Source: an uncultured Eggerthellaceae bacterium (GTDB lineage Bacteria; Actinomycetota; Coriobacteriia; Coriobacteriales; Eggerthellaceae). From it: 21,711 nucleotides of DNA. The notes under the pieces are model-generated. The model was not told where the DNA came from and did not search any database. It saw nothing but the letters and a program-made list of their open reading frames with translations. Of the stretch, positions 20,925 through 21,711 are shown one piece after another. The DNA is taken from positions 1 to 21,711 of the forward strand of contig CAUEBO010000047.1 of assembly GCA_958454405.1 (NCBI GenBank). Direction: 5' to 3'. Within the stretch, counting starts at the first letter, position 1. Each line of letters starts with the position of its first letter. The translations under genes and the position numbers were made by a program.

Positions 20925-21711
20925 ATGTGCGGAATCGTCGGGTACACAGGATCGCGCCCCGCGAAGGGCATCCTCATCGAAGGCCTCATGCGGCTTGAAT
21001 ACCGCGGATACGATTCGGCCGGCATCGCCATCGAGCAGGACGGCGAGCTGCAGATCGTCCATCGCAAAGGCAAGGTGGCCAGCCTCGCGCACACGGTGGA
21101 CCATTTCGATTTCACCGGCACGTGCGGCATCGGGCACACGCGGTGGGCCACGCACGGAAGGCCGAGCGAGGCGAACGCCCACCCGCACGCCTCCTGCGAC
21201 GGGCGCATCGCCGTCGTCCACAACGGCATCATCGAGAACTTCGCCGAGCTGCGCGAAGAGCTTGAGGCGAAGGGCCATGCCTTCACGAGCGAGACGGACA
21301 CCGAAGTCATAGCCCACCTGATCGAGGACGTCTACGACGGCGATCTTCTGGAGGCGGTGCGCGAGAGCACGCAGCGGCTGGTGGGCGCGTACGCCATCGC
21401 CGCCACGAGCGATCACGAGCCGGGCACCATCATCGCCGCCCGCAAGGATTCCCCCCTTGTGGTGGGGCAAGGCGCCGACGGCTCCTTCGTGGCCTCGGAC
21501 ATCATCGCCCTCATAGACGACACGCGCGACGTGGTCCTGCTGAGCGACGGCGAGGTGGCCAAGCTCGACCCGAGCGGCATCGAGTACTTCGACGCATGCG
21601 GCCGGCGGTTCTCCCCGGAGGTGACGCATGTCGACTGGGACGTGGACGTGGCGGAGAAGGGCGGCTACCCCGACTTCATGATGAAGGAGATCCACGAGCA
21701 GCCGCGCGTCA
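20925..21711 (+). CDS. glmS: Glutamine-fructose-6-phosphate aminotransferase (isomerising), N-terminal part
   Basis: The frame is open to the end of the window (262 codons). TTAGGAG lies 7 nt before the ATG. The protein begins MCGIVGYTGSRPA, with Cys2 as the N-terminal nucleophile after Met removal, and shows the class II glutamine amidotransferase motifs LEYRGYDSAG, HTRWATHG, HNGIIENF and SETDTEVIAHL. The SDSPLV-like stretch here is RKDSPLVVGQG, followed by FVASDIIAL. It makes glucosamine-6-phosphate from fructose-6-phosphate and glutamine in the cytosol, the first committed step to UDP-GlcNAc and peptidoglycan. The two sugar-isomerase (SIS) domains lie beyond the window; the visible end (MMKEIHEQP) is the conserved start of that half. 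No glmS ribozyme precedes it. Confidence 0.97.
   Translation, partial: MCGIVGYTGSRPAKGILIEGLMRLEYRGYDSAGIAIEQDGELQIVHRKGKVASLAHTVDHFDFTGTCGIGHTRWATHGRPSEANAHPHASCDGRIAVVHNGIIENFAELREELEAKGHAFTSETDTEVIAHLIEDVYDGDLLEAVRESTQRLVGAYAIAATSDHEPGTIIAARKDSPLVVGQGADGSFVASDIIALIDDTRDVVLLSDGEVAKLDPSGIEYFDACGRRFSPEVTHVDWDVDVAEKGGYPDFMMKEIHEQPRV

Noticed and set aside
1..21711. CRISPR array, tRNA, rRNA, insertion sequence or prophage genes
   Set aside because: No regularly spaced repeats, no cloverleaf candidates, and no transposase, integrase or phage structural motifs were seen in either strand.

Overview
The window looks like chromosomal DNA from a high-GC anaerobic actinobacterium of the Coriobacteriia, most likely an Eggerthellaceae relative (Eggerthella, Gordonibacter or Adlercreutzia type). 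This is inferred from the strong G+C bias, the Gram-positive surface systems (sortase, SpaA-repeat adhesin, LytTR, YhgE/Pip) and an Fe-S flavin ene-reductase of the kind abundant in that group. No database search was possible. I see no rRNA, tRNA, CRISPR, insertion sequence or phage gene.

Layout. 1-416: 3' end of an amidohydrolase (+). 581-961: small PGPG-type membrane protein (-). 1358-3424: an EF-G-like GTPase paralogue (+), ending in GC-rich hairpins that separate it from a convergent minus-strand block. Read from right to left, that block runs 14136 to 3565. It starts with a glyoxalase-like VOC protein, then a pseudo-ABC/LytTR fusion regulator, an ABC-2 permease, a hidden 49-aa membrane protein, an ABC ATPase and a second, paralogous permease. 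After a gap with an inverted-repeat operator candidate come a membrane EAL phosphodiesterase with a degenerate GGDEF domain, a large SpaA-repeat surface adhesin and its sortase. Many junctions are tight (ATGA overlaps, TAA-ATG abutment, 3-bp gap), which supports co-transcription in at least two units: VOC to permease, and adhesin plus sortase.

14355-16292 (+), divergent from the VOC operon: a three-domain FMN/4Fe-4S/FAD ene-reductase followed by a convincing intrinsic terminator (16347-16390). 16720-20834 (+): a promoter with a TetR-type palindrome just downstream of its -10, then a degenerate ABC-type ATPase, a long YhgE/Pip-family protein with Gly heptad arrays, and a TetR regulator. This looks like a self-regulated cassette. 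20925-end (+): 5' part of glmS.

The most unusual material is the pair of atypical ABC systems. In one, a decayed ATPase domain lacking Walker A has been joined to a LytTR DNA-binding domain, beside a normal ATPase and two permeases. In the other, an ATPase that keeps Walker A but has lost the recognisable signature, catalytic Glu and switch His is coupled to a YhgE/Pip protein. Also notable are the 49-aa membrane protein inside the first system, the LPASTG sorting signal and class B-like sortase pair, and several regulatory palindromes.
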